The notes under the pieces: generated by a model
What the model was told of the DNA's origin: nothing
The model's input: the letters and a program-made list of their open reading frames with translations, nothing else
Databases searched by the model: none
Translations under genes and position numbers: made by a program
Assembly (NCBI RefSeq): GCF_027270315.1
Contig: NZ_CP114413.1
Location: 1,364,001 to 1,428,000 of the forward strand
Origin: Streptomyces cinnabarinus
Lineage (GTDB): Bacteria; Actinomycetota; Actinomycetes; Streptomycetales; Streptomycetaceae
DNA: 64,000 nucleotides
Direction of reading: 5' to 3'
In this document: in pieces, positions 25,643 to 34,300 of the stretch
Numbering within the stretch: position 1 is the first letter of the stretch
Layout of the letters: every line of letters starts with the position of its first letter

Positions 25643-26797
25643 ATGGTCCGCCTTCTTCGCCCATTGCTCCGAGGGACGACGTACACCCGCGTACTGCACC
25701 TGTGGGTGCCGATGCTGATCGTCAGCGTGTGGCTGTTCATCGACCTGTCGACGCCCTGGGTGCCCGCACTCGTGCTGCTCCCGGTCGGTCTGATCCCGGC
25801 CGTACGGACGGGCGAGGGCGTGCAGGCGCGGCTGCTGCTGATGCGAGGTGAAGAGGAGGCGGTCATCTCGGTCGAGCCGTCGGCGACCTGGCGGGACCGG
25901 CTGCGCACCGTGGTGTGGCTGCAGGTGCGGATGGTGCTCGGCGCGGTGACAATGTTCGCCACCGTGTGGCTGCCCGTCCTCGCGGTCGAGCTGGTGCGGC
26001 TCGCGGTCGGCCAGCACCCGGGCGACACCCCGGTGCTGCGGGATCAGGCGCCGCATTGGGCGTACGCCCTCCTGGCGCCGATTCCGCTCGTCGCGCTGTA
26101 CGGCGCGGTGGTGGGTCTCGGCGAGCTGGTCACCGCCGTGGCCCGGCGGCTGCTCGGCCCGTCCGCCGCCGAGCGCCTGGCCGCCCTGGAGGAGCGCACC
26201 GAGCAACTCCTGGAGCGCAATCGCATCGCCCGCGAACTGCACGACTCGATCGGGCACGCCCTGACCGTCGCCGTCGTCCAGGCCGGTGCCGCGCGAGCGG
26301 CGGGCGATCCGGCGTTCACCGACCGCGCGTTGGAGGCCATCGAGGAGACGGGGCGGGCCGCGCTGGAGGATCTTGACCGGGTGCTCGGCATCCTCCGTGA
26401 GTCGGACCGGCCCGTGAGCGCACGGCCGACGCTGGTGGACGCCGACCGGCTGCTGGACTCCGCGCGGGCCGCCGGGGCGAAGCTCGACGTCGAGTTCTCC
26501 GGACCGCTGGACACCGTCCCCGGGCCGGTCTCCCGCGAGGGGTACCGCATCCTCCAAGAGTCGCTGACCAATGTGCTGCGGCACGCGGGCGCCGTACCGG
26601 CCGGCGTGCGCGTCGACATCACCGGCCGCGCGCTCGTCCTGGAGGTGCGCAATCCGCTGACGGCGGACATACCCAACGCCGGGCGGGGCAGCGGACTTCG
26701 CGGCATACGCGAGCGCGCGGCCCTGCTCGGCGGGCGGGCGCACACCGGTCCCGCCGACGGCGACTGGCAGGTGCGTGTGGAGCTGCCGTTGCGCTGA
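25643..26797 (+). CDS. Sensor histidine kinase, NarL-type (HisKA_3)
   Basis: This 384-residue kinase has about four membrane spans in the first 165 residues with short external loops and no large sensor domain, as in intramembrane-sensing kinases. The phosphoacceptor is His200 in RIARELHDSIGHALT. The HATPase_c domain follows, with the N box YRILQESLTNVLRHAG and G box GRGSGLRGIRERAALLGG. The response regulator starts 14 nt downstream. The divergent ABC-2 exporter is the likely target. The ATG has no Shine-Dalgarno. Confidence 0.9.
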   Translation: MVRLLRPLLRGTTYTRVLHLWVPMLIVSVWLFIDLSTPWVPALVLLPVGLIPAVRTGEGVQARLLLMRGEEEAVISVEPSATWRDRLRTVVWLQVRMVLGAVTMFATVWLPVLAVELVRLAVGQHPGDTPVLRDQAPHWAYALLAPIPLVALYGAVVGLGELVTAVARRLLGPSAAERLAALEERTEQLLERNRIARELHDSIGHALTVAVVQAGAARAAGDPAFTDRALEAIEETGRAALEDLDRVLGILRESDRPVSARPTLVDADRLLDSARAAGAKLDVEFSGPLDTVPGPVSREGYRILQESLTNVLRHAGAVPAGVRVDITGRALVLEVRNPLTADIPNAGRGSGLRGIRERAALLGGRAHTGPADGDWQVRVELPLR

Positions 26798-26811
26798 TCT
26801 ACGCTGGCCGG

Positions 26812-27474
26812 ATGCCGGTCACCGTTCTCCTCGTCGACGACGAACCCCTCGTACGCGCGGGCCTGCGGGCGGTGTTGGACGCGCAGCCGGACATCGAGGT
26901 CGTCGGGGAGGCGGCCGACGGGGCCGCGGTCATCCCGCTGGTGCGGAGCCTGCGTCCGGACGTGGTCGCGATGGACGTACGGATGCCGCTGCTGGACGGG
27001 ATCGAGGCCACCCGCGCGGTGCTGCGGACGGTCGAGGACCCGCCGAAGATCCTCGTGGTGACGACCTTCGAGAACGACGAGTACGTGTACGCGGCGCTGC
27101 GCGCGGGAGCCGACGGGTTCCTGCTGAAGCGGGCCCGGCCCGCCGAGATCGTGAACGCGGTCCGGCTGGTCGCCGAGGGCGAGTCGCTGCTGTTCCCGGC
27201 GTCGGTACGGCAGCTCGCCGCCGAGCACGGGGAGGCCGGCGGCAACCGGGAGGCCCGGGCCGCCATGGAGCGGGCGCAGCTCACCGAGCGGGAGGCGGAG
27301 GTGCTGCGGCTGATGACGCGCGGGCTGTCCAACGCCGAGATCGCCGCCCGGATGGTCGTCGGCACGGAGACGGTGAAGTCGCATGTGAGCGCCGTACTGG
27401 CGAAGCTGGGGGCCCGGGACCGCACGCAGGCCGTGATCGCGGCCTACGAGTCGGGGTTCGTGGCGCCCGGATGA
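26812..27474 (+). CDS. NarL/LuxR-family response regulator
   Basis: This 220-residue regulator has a receiver domain (residues 3-118) with acidic pocket DDE, phospho-acceptor Asp55 in AMDVRMP and a conserved Lys near 105. A LuxR helix-turn-helix follows at about 155-215 (LTEREAEVLRLMTRGLSNAEIAARMVVGTETVKSHVSAVLAKLG). It is encoded with its cognate kinase. Likely targets are the CTCCCCCG boxes in the divergent region, which is inference. Confidence 0.92.
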   Translation: MPVTVLLVDDEPLVRAGLRAVLDAQPDIEVVGEAADGAAVIPLVRSLRPDVVAMDVRMPLLDGIEATRAVLRTVEDPPKILVVTTFENDEYVYAALRAGADGFLLKRARPAEIVNAVRLVAEGESLLFPASVRQLAAEHGEAGGNREARAAMERAQLTEREAEVLRLMTRGLSNAEIAARMVVGTETVKSHVSAVLAKLGARDRTQAVIAAYESGFVAPG

Positions 27475-27520
27475 CCGCACCTCACCAGGGCGATCATGGC
27501 CCTTCGGCGTGGCCTGTACG

Positions 27521-27543
27521 GACCGGTCGGTAGGCCACCGGTC
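27521..27543. promoter_or_regulatory. Inverted repeat upstream of the ROK gene
   Basis: GACCGGT and ACCGGTC form a perfect 7-bp inverted repeat with a 9-nt spacer, about 33 bp upstream of a -10-like TACGAT at 27576-27581. It could be a ROK autoregulatory site. Confidence 0.35.
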
Positions 27544-27616
27544 GCCCGGCACTCGCCGGGGTCCGCCGGGCCGAGTACGATCCGGCCAACACGCGCACGA
27601 GCTGGGAGGACGGACG

Positions 27617-28774
27617 GTGGGGCGGCTGACCGGCGGGGATCCCTCGCTGCTGCGAAGGATCAATTCCGCTGTGGTGCTGCACGCGCTGCGTGCCACCGAC
27701 AGCGCGACGCTGACCGAGATCACCCGGGTCACCGGCCTGTCCCGGCCGACCGTCGAGGGGGTCGTCGAGGACCTCATCGAGGCGGGGTACGTCGTCGAGA
27801 AGGCCGCCGACGAGGGCGCGGCACGGCGCCAGGGGCGTCCGGCGCGCCGGTTCCGGTTCCGGGCCGAGGCCGGTCATCTGCTGGGCCTTGACATCGGGCC
27901 GCACCGGGTCGCCGCGCTGCTGTCCGACCTGGACGGGCGGGTGCTCGGCTCCATCGCCAAGGACGTGGAGGAGACGGCCACCGCCGACGAACGCCTGGAG
28001 CGGCTGCGCACGGCCGTCGCCGAGCTGCTGCGCCGGGCCGGTGTGCCGCGCGGTTCGCTGCGCGCCGTCGGCGCCGCGACGCCGGGGATCGTGGAGGCGG
28101 ACGGCACGGTGCGGCTGAGCACGGCCCTGCCGCAGTGGTCGGGGCTCTCGCTGGGCGAGCGGCTGAGCCGGTCGTTCAAGTGCCCGGTGCTGGTCGAGAA
28201 CGACGCCAACGCGGCCGCGGTCGCCGAGCATTGGAAGGGCGCGGCGACCGAGTCCGACGACATCGTGTTCGTACTGGCCGGGCTGAGCCCGGGAGCCGGT
28301 TCGCTGATCGGCGGGCGGCTGCACCGGGGGTTCGGCGGCGCGGCCGGTGAGATCGGCGCGCTGCATCTGCTGGGCCGTGAGGCCACGCCGGAGACCTTGC
28401 TGTCCACCACGGACGAGCCGCTGCACCCGCTCGACGAACAGGCGGTCGCCGAGGTGTTCGCCAAGGCGCGTGAGGGCGACCAGCGGGCCCGCGCGGCCGT
28501 GGACCGGTTCATCCAGCGGCTCGTCCACGACACGGCGGCCCTGGTGCTGGCCCTCGACCCGGAGTTGGTCGTCGTGGGCGGCTGGGCGGCGGGTCTGGAC
28601 GGCGTACTGGAGCCGCTGCACCGCGAGTTGGCGCGCTACTGTCTGCGGCCGCCGAAGGTCACCCTGTCCCTCCTGGGCGAGGCGGCCGTCGCCACGGGGG
28701 CGCTGCGGCTCGCTCTGGACCATGTGGAGGAGCAGCTGTTCGCGGTCGAGGGGACGGTCACGGCACGCCGCTGA
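27617..28774 (+). CDS. ROK family transcriptional regulator
   Basis: This 385-residue protein has an N-terminal winged helix-turn-helix (residues 15-70, ATLTEITRVTGLSRPTVEGVVEDLIEAGYV) and a ROK sugar-kinase-like domain with DIGPHRVAALLSDLDG, the catalytic-type VENDANAAAVAEHW and a GAGSLIGGRLHRGFGGAAGEIGALH segment. The usual zinc-binding CxCGxxGC motif is absent after that segment, so kinase activity is unlikely. GGGAGGA lies 6 nt before the GTG. It converges on a GntR-type gene; both probably respond to sugars, but no transporter is adjacent. Confidence 0.88.
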   Translation: MGRLTGGDPSLLRRINSAVVLHALRATDSATLTEITRVTGLSRPTVEGVVEDLIEAGYVVEKAADEGAARRQGRPARRFRFRAEAGHLLGLDIGPHRVAALLSDLDGRVLGSIAKDVEETATADERLERLRTAVAELLRRAGVPRGSLRAVGAATPGIVEADGTVRLSTALPQWSGLSLGERLSRSFKCPVLVENDANAAAVAEHWKGAATESDDIVFVLAGLSPGAGSLIGGRLHRGFGGAAGEIGALHLLGREATPETLLSTTDEPLHPLDEQAVAEVFAKAREGDQRARAAVDRFIQRLVHDTAALVLALDPELVVVGGWAAGLDGVLEPLHRELARYCLRPPKVTLSLLGEAAVATGALRLALDHVEEQLFAVEGTVTARR

Positions 28775-28788
28775 CGAGCCGACGACTC

Positions 28789-28813
28789 GCGCCCCGGAGG
28801 AGTTCCGGGGCGC
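28789..28813. terminator. Bidirectional terminator between ROK and GntR genes
   Basis: GCGCCCCGGA and TCCGGGGCGC form a perfect 10-bp stem with a 5-nt loop between convergent genes. Confidence 0.75.
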
Positions 28814-28835
28814 GGCGGTCGAGGTGCGGTGCGGG

Positions 28836-29600
28836 TCAGGACGCCTGGCGTTCCGGCCCCTCGTGGAACTCCACGCCGCCGGAGTCCCCGAAGGTGAGCC
28901 GGCAGGTGTCCGCGCGGTACGTGGCGACCGAGACGGCGGCAGTACGGCCCTCGGCGAAGTAGCGCGTGGTGACGACGAGGACGGGCGCCCCGGGGAGCCG
29001 GTCCAGTTGCCTGGCGTCGTCCGCGCGGGCCGAGCCGAGTTCCACGGCGCGCTCCTGGCCCTCCAGCGCCAGTCGCTGGAGCTCGCGCAGCACCGCACGC
29101 GCGCGTGCGGCCCCGGCGGGCGCGTCGATGGCGGAGAGGTCCGGCACCGAGGACGCCGGGACGTAGAGGAGCTCGGCGGCGACGGGCTGACCGTGCGTCA
29201 CGCGGGAGCGGCGCACCAGGTGCACGAGCTCCTCGGCGCCGGTCTCCAGGACCCCGGCCACGGCCGCGGGCGGAACCTCCGGTGTGCTGTCGACGGGCTG
29301 CCAGTCGTCCCCCGCGGCGCCCGGCCACACGTGCTGCTCGGTGGTGCCGACCGCGACCCCCACGCGCGGCGGCGCCACCGTCGTGCCGACCCCGCGGCGA
29401 CGCTGGAGCCTGCCTTCCAGTTCGAGCTGCTCCAGAGCCTGGCGGAGCGTCGCCCGGGCCACGCCGAAGCGGGCGGCCAGGTCACGCTCGTTGGGCAGGA
29501 TCTCCCCCACGGAGAACTCCGAATCCAGCGCCTCGCTGAGCACGGTCTTGAGATGCCAGTACTTCGGTTCCGGCACCGTTTCCAATTGCTGGGTCCCCAC
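28836..29600 (-). CDS. GntR/HutC family transcriptional regulator (UTRA domain)
   Basis: This 254-residue regulator has a GntR winged helix at residues 12-80 (ILPNERDLAARFGVARATLRQALEQLELEGRLQRRRGVGT) and a UTRA effector domain at 95-245. HutC-subfamily members bind small carboxylates or phospho-sugars. A good promoter with an operator-like palindrome over the -35 lies about 80 nt upstream, suggesting autorepression. It is not a close match to DasR in its N-terminal sequence. Its targets are unknown. Confidence 0.88.
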   Translation of the reverse strand: MGTQQLETVPEPKYWHLKTVLSEALDSEFSVGEILPNERDLAARFGVARATLRQALEQLELEGRLQRRRGVGTTVAPPRVGVAVGTTEQHVWPGAAGDDWQPVDSTPEVPPAAVAGVLETGAEELVHLVRRSRVTHGQPVAAELLYVPASSVPDLSAIDAPAGAARARAVLRELQRLALEGQERAVELGSARADDARQLDRLPGAPVLVVTTRYFAEGRTAAVSVATYRADTCRLTFGDSGGVEFHEGPERQAS

Positions 29601-29676
29601 CCTGTCCTCCGCAATCGCCGTGTTCCGGCGGCGTTTTAGCGCCCTTGTTTATTAAAGGTTGTTGAACTTCTCTGCG

Positions 29677-29711
29677 ACCATAGGGCGACCCCCACCCTTG
29701 GTCAATACCAA
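29677..29711 (-). promoter_or_regulatory. Promoter of the GntR gene with palindromic operator on the -35
   Basis: On the minus strand TTGACC (29705-29700) and TATGGT (29682-29677) are spaced exactly 17 nt, a near-consensus vegetative promoter. TTGGT-CAAT-ACCAA (29698-29711) is a perfect dyad that includes the -35 and resembles GntR-family GGTC..ACC sites. Confidence 0.6.
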
Positions 29712-29801
29712 TCCTCGATCCCTTGCCCGGCCTGTACCGGCGGTGCCGTGGAGCGTTCACAGGGCGTTCGCACAGGGCCGTTTTCGTGACGCGACGGCAA
29801 A

Positions 29802-29823
29802 GCCCCCGTCGCGAAACGGGGGC
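29802..29823 (-). terminator. Terminator after the ECF sigma gene
   Basis: GCCCCCGT and ACGGGGGC form an 8-bp stem with a 6-nt loop. On the minus strand it is followed by TTTG, so it fits termination of the sigma-factor gene, whose stop lies 14 nt upstream. Confidence 0.7.
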
Positions 29824-29836
29824 CGCAGTGCGGCGG

Positions 29837-30721
29837 CTAATCCAGGTTGAGCGACCGCAGCTTGTCGGGGTTGCGGATGACGTAGATCGACTGGATCCGG
29901 CCGTCCAGGATCTCCAACTGGAAGACGGCGTCGGGTCTGCCGTCGTCCAGCGCGAGCAGGGCGGGGCCGCCGTTGACCTCCATGAAGCGGAACGACTCGC
30001 CGGGTCCGCCCTTCTCGGCCGCGCCGACCAGGAAGCGGCCCACCTTCTCGGCGCTCTCCACGATCCGCAGCGGCGCCCGGGACTTGCCGCCGCTGTCGCC
30101 GACCAGGCGCACGTCCGGGGCGAGCAGCGACATCAGTCCGGCCAGGTCACCGTCGGAGGCGGCGGCGAGGAACCGCTCGGTCAGGTCACGGCGCTCGACG
30201 GGGTCGACGTCGTAGCGGGGCCGTCGGTCGTCGACATGCCGACGGGCGCGTCCGGCCAGCTGGCGGACCGCCGGCTCGCCGCGGTCGAGCATCGCGGCGA
30301 TGTCGGCGAAGGGGTAGCCGAAGGCCTCCCTGAGCACGAACACCGCCCGTTCCAGCGGTGACAGCGACTCCAGGACGACGAGGACGGCGAGGGAGACGGT
30401 GTCGGCGAGCACGGCCCGCTCGGCGGTGTCCGGAACGGTGTCGCCGAAATCGGTGACATAGGGTTCCGGCAGCCAGGGGCCGACGTACGCCTCGTTGCGC
30501 GCCTTGACCTGGCGCAGCCGGTCGATGGCGAGGCGGGTCGTGACGCGCACCAGGAAGCCGCGCGGGTCGCGTACCCCGGCGCGGTCCGCGCTCGTCCAGC
30601 GCAGCCAGGCCTCCTGGACGACGTCCTCCGCGTCGGCGACGCGCCCGAGCATGCGGTACGCGACTTCCAGGAGGACGGGGCGGTGCTCTTCGAAGACGTC
30701 GGTCACGGTGTCGGTGCTCAC
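29837..30721 (-). CDS. ECF sigma factor, SigJ type with SnoaL-like C-terminus
   Basis: This 294-residue protein has sigma region 2 (HRPVLLEVAYRMLGRVADAEDVVQEAWLRW, residues 14-43), region 4 with ESLSPLERAVFVLREAFGYPFADIAAMLDR near 120-150, and a C-terminal SnoaL-like domain of about 110 residues. This layout marks ECF41/SigJ-type factors, whose C-terminal domain regulates activity in place of a classical anti-sigma factor. The start is uncertain: GTG at 30721 sits just after GGAGG; a later GTG is possible. A divergent alpha/beta hydrolase lies 210 bp away; ECF41 factors are usually next to a carboxymuconolactone decarboxylase or oxidoreductase, which is absent here. Confidence 0.85.
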   Translation of the reverse strand: MSTDTVTDVFEEHRPVLLEVAYRMLGRVADAEDVVQEAWLRWTSADRAGVRDPRGFLVRVTTRLAIDRLRQVKARNEAYVGPWLPEPYVTDFGDTVPDTAERAVLADTVSLAVLVVLESLSPLERAVFVLREAFGYPFADIAAMLDRGEPAVRQLAGRARRHVDDRRPRYDVDPVERRDLTERFLAAASDGDLAGLMSLLAPDVRLVGDSGGKSRAPLRIVESAEKVGRFLVGAAEKGGPGESFRFMEVNGGPALLALDDGRPDAVFQLEILDGRIQSIYVIRNPDKLRSLNLD

Positions 30722-30834
30722 GCCTCCATCCCAGCCGACGTGCCCGATCGTGTCCAGGCGAGCCGTCGCAGACGCAAAGAACAGCGCACGGATCGCGCCG
30801 AGTTGGACCCCGGCCGGTGCGCCCATCCGGGGTC

Positions 30835-30848
30835 TACCCGTCGGTAGC
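30835..30848. promoter_or_regulatory. TetR-like dyad upstream of the alpha/beta hydrolase
   Basis: CTACC-CGTC-GGTAG is a perfect 5-bp inverted repeat about 85 bp before the hydrolase start. Its shape suits a TetR-type operator. No TetR gene is adjacent. Confidence 0.3.
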
Positions 30849-30931
30849 ATTTGCTGACAAGCTGTCTATGGCATCTGTCGATCCATCCCAGCCGATCTGT
30901 TCCAGCGATCCGTCCCAGCCGAGGAGCACTC

Positions 30932-31762
30932 TTGTCCGCCACCGTCTCCTTCGAGGTCCCCACCCCACAGGGCCCGCGGTCCGTGACCCTCTCCTACGCG
31001 CGGGTGGGCCGCGGTGAGCCGCTGCTCCTGCTGCACGGCATCGGTCACCACCGGCAGGCCTGGGACCCGGTACTGGACATCCTCGCCACCGAGCGCGATG
31101 TGATCGCCGTCGACCTGCCGGGGTTCGGCGCGTCCCCGGCGCTGCCCGACGGGCTGCCGCACAACCTGCCCTCGATGACGGCCGCGCTCGGCGCCCTGTG
31201 CGAGGCGCTGGACCTGGACCGGCCGCATGTGGCGGGCAACTCGCTGGGCGGACTGCTGGCCCTGGAACTGGGCCGGGAGAAGCTCGTACGGTCCGTCACC
31301 GCCCTGTCCCCCGCCGGGTTCTGGTCGCAGAACGAGCGCCGCTACGCCTTCACCCTGCTGATGACCATGCGACGGATCGCCGGCAGCATGCCCGAGCCGC
31401 TGGTGCGGCAGCTGGCCAACAGCGCGGCCGGGCGTACCGCCCTGACGAGCACCATCTACGCCCGCCCCGGCCGCCGTTCACCCGAGGCCGTGGTCGCCGA
31501 GACGCTGGCCCTGGCCAACGCGACGGGCTTCGCCGAGACCCTCCGGGCCGGGAACACGGTCCAGTTCACCGACGACATCCCCGGCCTCCCGGTCACCGTG
31601 GCCTGGGGCACCAAGGACCGCGTGCTGATCCGCCGCCAAGGGGTGCGCGCCAAGCGGATCATCCCCCGGGCCCGGCTGATCCGGCTGCCCGGCTGCGGTC
31701 ACGTCCCGATGAACGACGATCCCGCGCTGGTGGCTCGCGTCATTCTTGACGGCAGCCGCTGA
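30932..31762 (+). CDS. Alpha/beta fold hydrolase
   Basis: This 276-residue hydrolase has the oxyanion motif LLLHGIGHHRQAW, nucleophile elbow GNSLGG, acid in WGTKDRVL and catalytic His in GCGHVPMNDDP. It is most like esterase/epoxide-hydrolase type enzymes; there is no signal peptide. TTG at 30932 is preferred because GAGGAG lies 5 nt upstream; an upstream ATG at 30851 has no such site. The 3' 285 nt are overlapped by the open frame of the convergent EamA gene. Confidence 0.87.
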   Translation: MSATVSFEVPTPQGPRSVTLSYARVGRGEPLLLLHGIGHHRQAWDPVLDILATERDVIAVDLPGFGASPALPDGLPHNLPSMTAALGALCEALDLDRPHVAGNSLGGLLALELGREKLVRSVTALSPAGFWSQNERRYAFTLLMTMRRIAGSMPEPLVRQLANSAAGRTALTSTIYARPGRRSPEAVVAETLALANATGFAETLRAGNTVQFTDDIPGLPVTVAWGTKDRVLIRRQGVRAKRIIPRARLIRLPGCGHVPMNDDPALVARVILDGSR

Positions 31763-32695
31763 GCCGGCCTGTTCCGGGGCGGCGGGCGCGGCGGCGTGTT
31801 CTGAGGTGGCCGCCGCCGGCCGACGCCGGGACAACGCGCCGGAGCCCAGGGCGACTCCGGCGCCCACCAGAGCGCTGCCCGCGGCCTGTGCGGCACCGTA
31901 GGAGCCCGTTCCGACCAGTGGCGCCGTGCAGGCCGCGGCGACCGGGATGAGGCCGGAGAACAGCGTGGCGCGCTCGGCGCCGATCCGCTGCATGCCCATG
32001 TACCAGCAGACGAAGCCGATCACGGTGACGATCACCGCCTGCCAGAGCAGCGCGGCGGTCTCGGTGGTGTCCGGCCGGCGCAGCGCCCCGGTGCCGTCGA
32101 CGAGCAGCGCGACGGCCGCGGACTCCACGGCGGCGACCCCGCACACCGTCGCGGACAGCAGCCGCGGGCCCAGGGGCCGCAGTACGGGCACGGCCAGGAC
32201 GGCAAATCCGACCTCGCCCGCCAGCGCGCACACCGAGAAGGCGATGCCCGCCCCGTCCGTACGGCCCCACCCCTGGACGGTGAGCGCGCCGAGGGCGACG
32301 AGCGAGGCCCCGTAGAGCACGACCCGCTGCGGTCGGCGGCTGTCCAGGAGCGGGACGACCACGGCCACGACCACCGGCGCGCAGCCCACGAAGACGCCCG
32401 GTACGGCCGGTTCCGCGCTGCGTTCCGCGGCGATCACGGCCAGGTTGAACCCCACCATCCCGACGGCTGAAAGTAACGCCAGGCGCATCCATTGGCCGGC
32501 GTTGAGCGCCCGCAGCCGGGCCATGGCGCCCCGGCCGACGAGCGGGACGAGCAGCAGACAGGCCAAGGCGTAGCGCAGGAACTGGCCGCCCGCGTACGGG
32601 TAGTCCCCGAGGACGCTGTTGGCGGTGAAGGAGCCTCCGACGAGGACACAGGCGAGCGCGGCGAGCAGGGCCCCGCGCGTGGTGGTGGCGTTCAT
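31478..32695 (-). CDS. EamA/DMT family transporter with an antisense-extended C-terminus
   Basis: The first 300 residues form a standard ten-span EamA exporter with two repeats; both begin with small-residue-rich spans and the second contains MGMQRIGAERATLFSGLIPV. The reading frame then continues for about 100 unusual polar residues, of which 94 lie antisense to the 3' end of the alpha/beta hydrolase. Family members stop near residue 300, so a stop codon may have been lost or a frameshift may be present; the neighbouring frame stops at 31740. It is divergent from a MocR regulator, a common pairing. TAGCGT lies 7 nt before the ATG, suggesting a leaderless mRNA. Confidence 0.8.
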   Translation of the reverse strand: MNATTTRGALLAALACVLVGGSFTANSVLGDYPYAGGQFLRYALACLLLVPLVGRGAMARLRALNAGQWMRLALLSAVGMVGFNLAVIAAERSAEPAVPGVFVGCAPVVVAVVVPLLDSRRPQRVVLYGASLVALGALTVQGWGRTDGAGIAFSVCALAGEVGFAVLAVPVLRPLGPRLLSATVCGVAAVESAAVALLVDGTGALRRPDTTETAALLWQAVIVTVIGFVCWYMGMQRIGAERATLFSGLIPVAAACTAPLVGTGSYGAAQAAGSALVGAGVALGSGALSRRRPAAATSEHAAAPAAPEQAGSAAAVKNDASHQRGIVVHRDVTAAGQPDQPGPGDDPLGAHPLAADQHAVLGAPGHGDREAGDVVGELDRVPGPEGLGEARRVGQGQRLGDHGLG

Positions 32696-32702
32696 GGGAC
32701 CG

Positions 32703-32734
32703 ACGCTAGGAACCGGCGCGGCTCGGTTTAAGGT
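32703..32734. promoter_or_regulatory. Back-to-back -10 elements for EamA and MocR genes
   Basis: TAGCGT on the minus strand (32708-32703) lies 7 nt before the EamA ATG. TAAGGT on the plus strand (32729-32734) lies 8 nt before the MocR ATG. Neither gene has a Shine-Dalgarno, so both may be leaderless. The two promoters sit in a 47-bp gap and must overlap, fitting MocR-type mutual control. Confidence 0.4.
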
Positions 32735-32742
32735 CCACTTTC

Positions 32743-34179
32743 ATGACGGCGTCGCAGACCAATCCGGACGGGACCGAGGACACCGGCGGTGGCTCCGCCG
32801 CGTGGGAGGTGTTGCTGCCCGCGGCCGCCGCGCCGGCCCGCGCGCGTGGGCGGGCGTTGCAGGCGGCGCTGCGCGAGGCGGTGCGGTCGGGGCGGCTCGC
32901 CCCGGGGACACGGCTGCCGTCGAGCCGGGACCTCGCCGCCGACCTCGGCGTGTCGCGGGGTCTGATCACGGAGGCGTACGAGCAGCTCACGGCGGAGGGC
33001 TATCTGCGCAGCGGCCGGGGCGCCGGGACCTGGGTGGGCGGTGCTGTACGGTCGGCGCGGCCACGCGCGCGTGATCTGGCGCCGCGCTCCCCGGGCGCGC
33101 GGGCCGACTTCGTGCCCGGGACGCCGGACCTGTCGCTGTTCCCGCGCGCCGCCTGGGCCGCGGCGCAGCGCGGGATGCTGGCCGAGCTGCCGCACCAGGA
33201 CCTCGGCTACCCCGATCCGCGCGGGCTGCCCCGGCTGCGCACGGCACTGGCCGAACTCCTGGCCCGCCGCCGCGGCGTGGTCGCGGACCCGGAGCGGCTC
33301 GTGGTGGTCTCCGGCGTGGCGCAGGCGACGACGCTGCTCGGATTCGCGCTCCACGCGCGCGGGATGCGCACGGTCGGCGTGGAGGACCCCGGCAGCCCGC
33401 AGCACAACGCGCTCTACGCCGCCGCCGGGGTCACCACGGTGCCCCTGCCGCTGGACGACGACGGGCTCGCGGTCGACCCGCTGCGCGCCTCGGGCGTACG
33501 GTCCATCGTCACGACCCCGGCGCACCAGTACCCGACCGGCCTCGCCTACTCCGCGCGGCGCCGTGCCGAACTCCTCGACTGGGCGCGCTCGGTGGACGGT
33601 TTCGTCCTGGAGGACGACTACGACGGGGACTTCCGCTACGACCGCGCTCCGGTGGGCGCCCTCCAGGGCCTCGACCCGGAGCGCGTGGCCTACGCGGGTT
33701 CGGTCAGCAAGTCGCTCGCGCCGGGGCTGCGGCTCGGCTGGCTGCTCGTCCCGGAGGCGCTGGCCGACGAGGTCGTCGAGCGCAAGCGGACGATGGATCT
33801 CGGCCATCCCACCCTGGACCAGGCGCTGTTCGCCCGGTTCGTGGAACGCGGTGACTACGACCGGCAGCTGCGCCGCTGCCAGCGCGCGTACCGGGAGCGG
33901 CGCGACGCCCTCGTCGCCGCGCTGGACGAGCACTTCCCGGGCTCGCGGGTGTCGGGCATCGCGGCCGGGCTGCATGTCATTGCCGTACTGCCGAAACGGT
34001 TCGGGCCCGAGGAGGACTTCCGCGCCCGCCTGGCCGGAGCCGGGGTGGCGGTGCGTCTGCTGTCCGAGTGTGGGCACGCGCGCGGGGAGCACGACGACGT
34101 ACGGCTGGTGCTGGGGTACGCGCATCTGTCGCCGGCACGGATCCGGGAGGGCGTACGGCTCATGGCCGAGGCGGTGTGA
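32743..34179 (+). CDS. MocR/PdxR-type regulator (GntR + aminotransferase fold)
   Basis: This 478-residue protein fuses a GntR winged helix (residues 25-95, LPSSRDLAADLGVSRGLITEAYEQLTAEGYL) to a fold-type I aminotransferase domain (120-475). The PLP lysine is Lys323 in AGSVSKSLAPGLRLGW, and VLEDDYDGDFRYD holds the PLP-nitrogen aspartate. MocR proteins use PLP as effector, and PdxR members control vitamin B6 genes. No pdxST is adjacent; the divergent EamA exporter is the likely target. This link is inference. Confidence 0.92.
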   Translation: MTASQTNPDGTEDTGGGSAAWEVLLPAAAAPARARGRALQAALREAVRSGRLAPGTRLPSSRDLAADLGVSRGLITEAYEQLTAEGYLRSGRGAGTWVGGAVRSARPRARDLAPRSPGARADFVPGTPDLSLFPRAAWAAAQRGMLAELPHQDLGYPDPRGLPRLRTALAELLARRRGVVADPERLVVVSGVAQATTLLGFALHARGMRTVGVEDPGSPQHNALYAAAGVTTVPLPLDDDGLAVDPLRASGVRSIVTTPAHQYPTGLAYSARRRAELLDWARSVDGFVLEDDYDGDFRYDRAPVGALQGLDPERVAYAGSVSKSLAPGLRLGWLLVPEALADEVVERKRTMDLGHPTLDQALFARFVERGDYDRQLRRCQRAYRERRDALVAALDEHFPGSRVSGIAAGLHVIAVLPKRFGPEEDFRARLAGAGVAVRLLSECGHARGEHDDVRLVLGYAHLSPARIREGVRLMAEAV

Positions 34180-34300
34180 CCGGGGCACCGGTTCCCTTGT
34201 CTCGTCGGTCAGTTGTTCACTTGTGGTTTGCGTGTGCGCTGCGGCGCACCAGTAGTTGTGGCTCTGCACACTGGCCGGATCCCGTCCTGGAGGCGCACCC

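Noticed and set aside
30845..30860. TGCTGACAAGC as a PafBC-type site for the sigma factor gene
   Set aside because: The bases after TTGTCAG are CAA, not TG, and the site is over 100 nt from the start with no matching -10.
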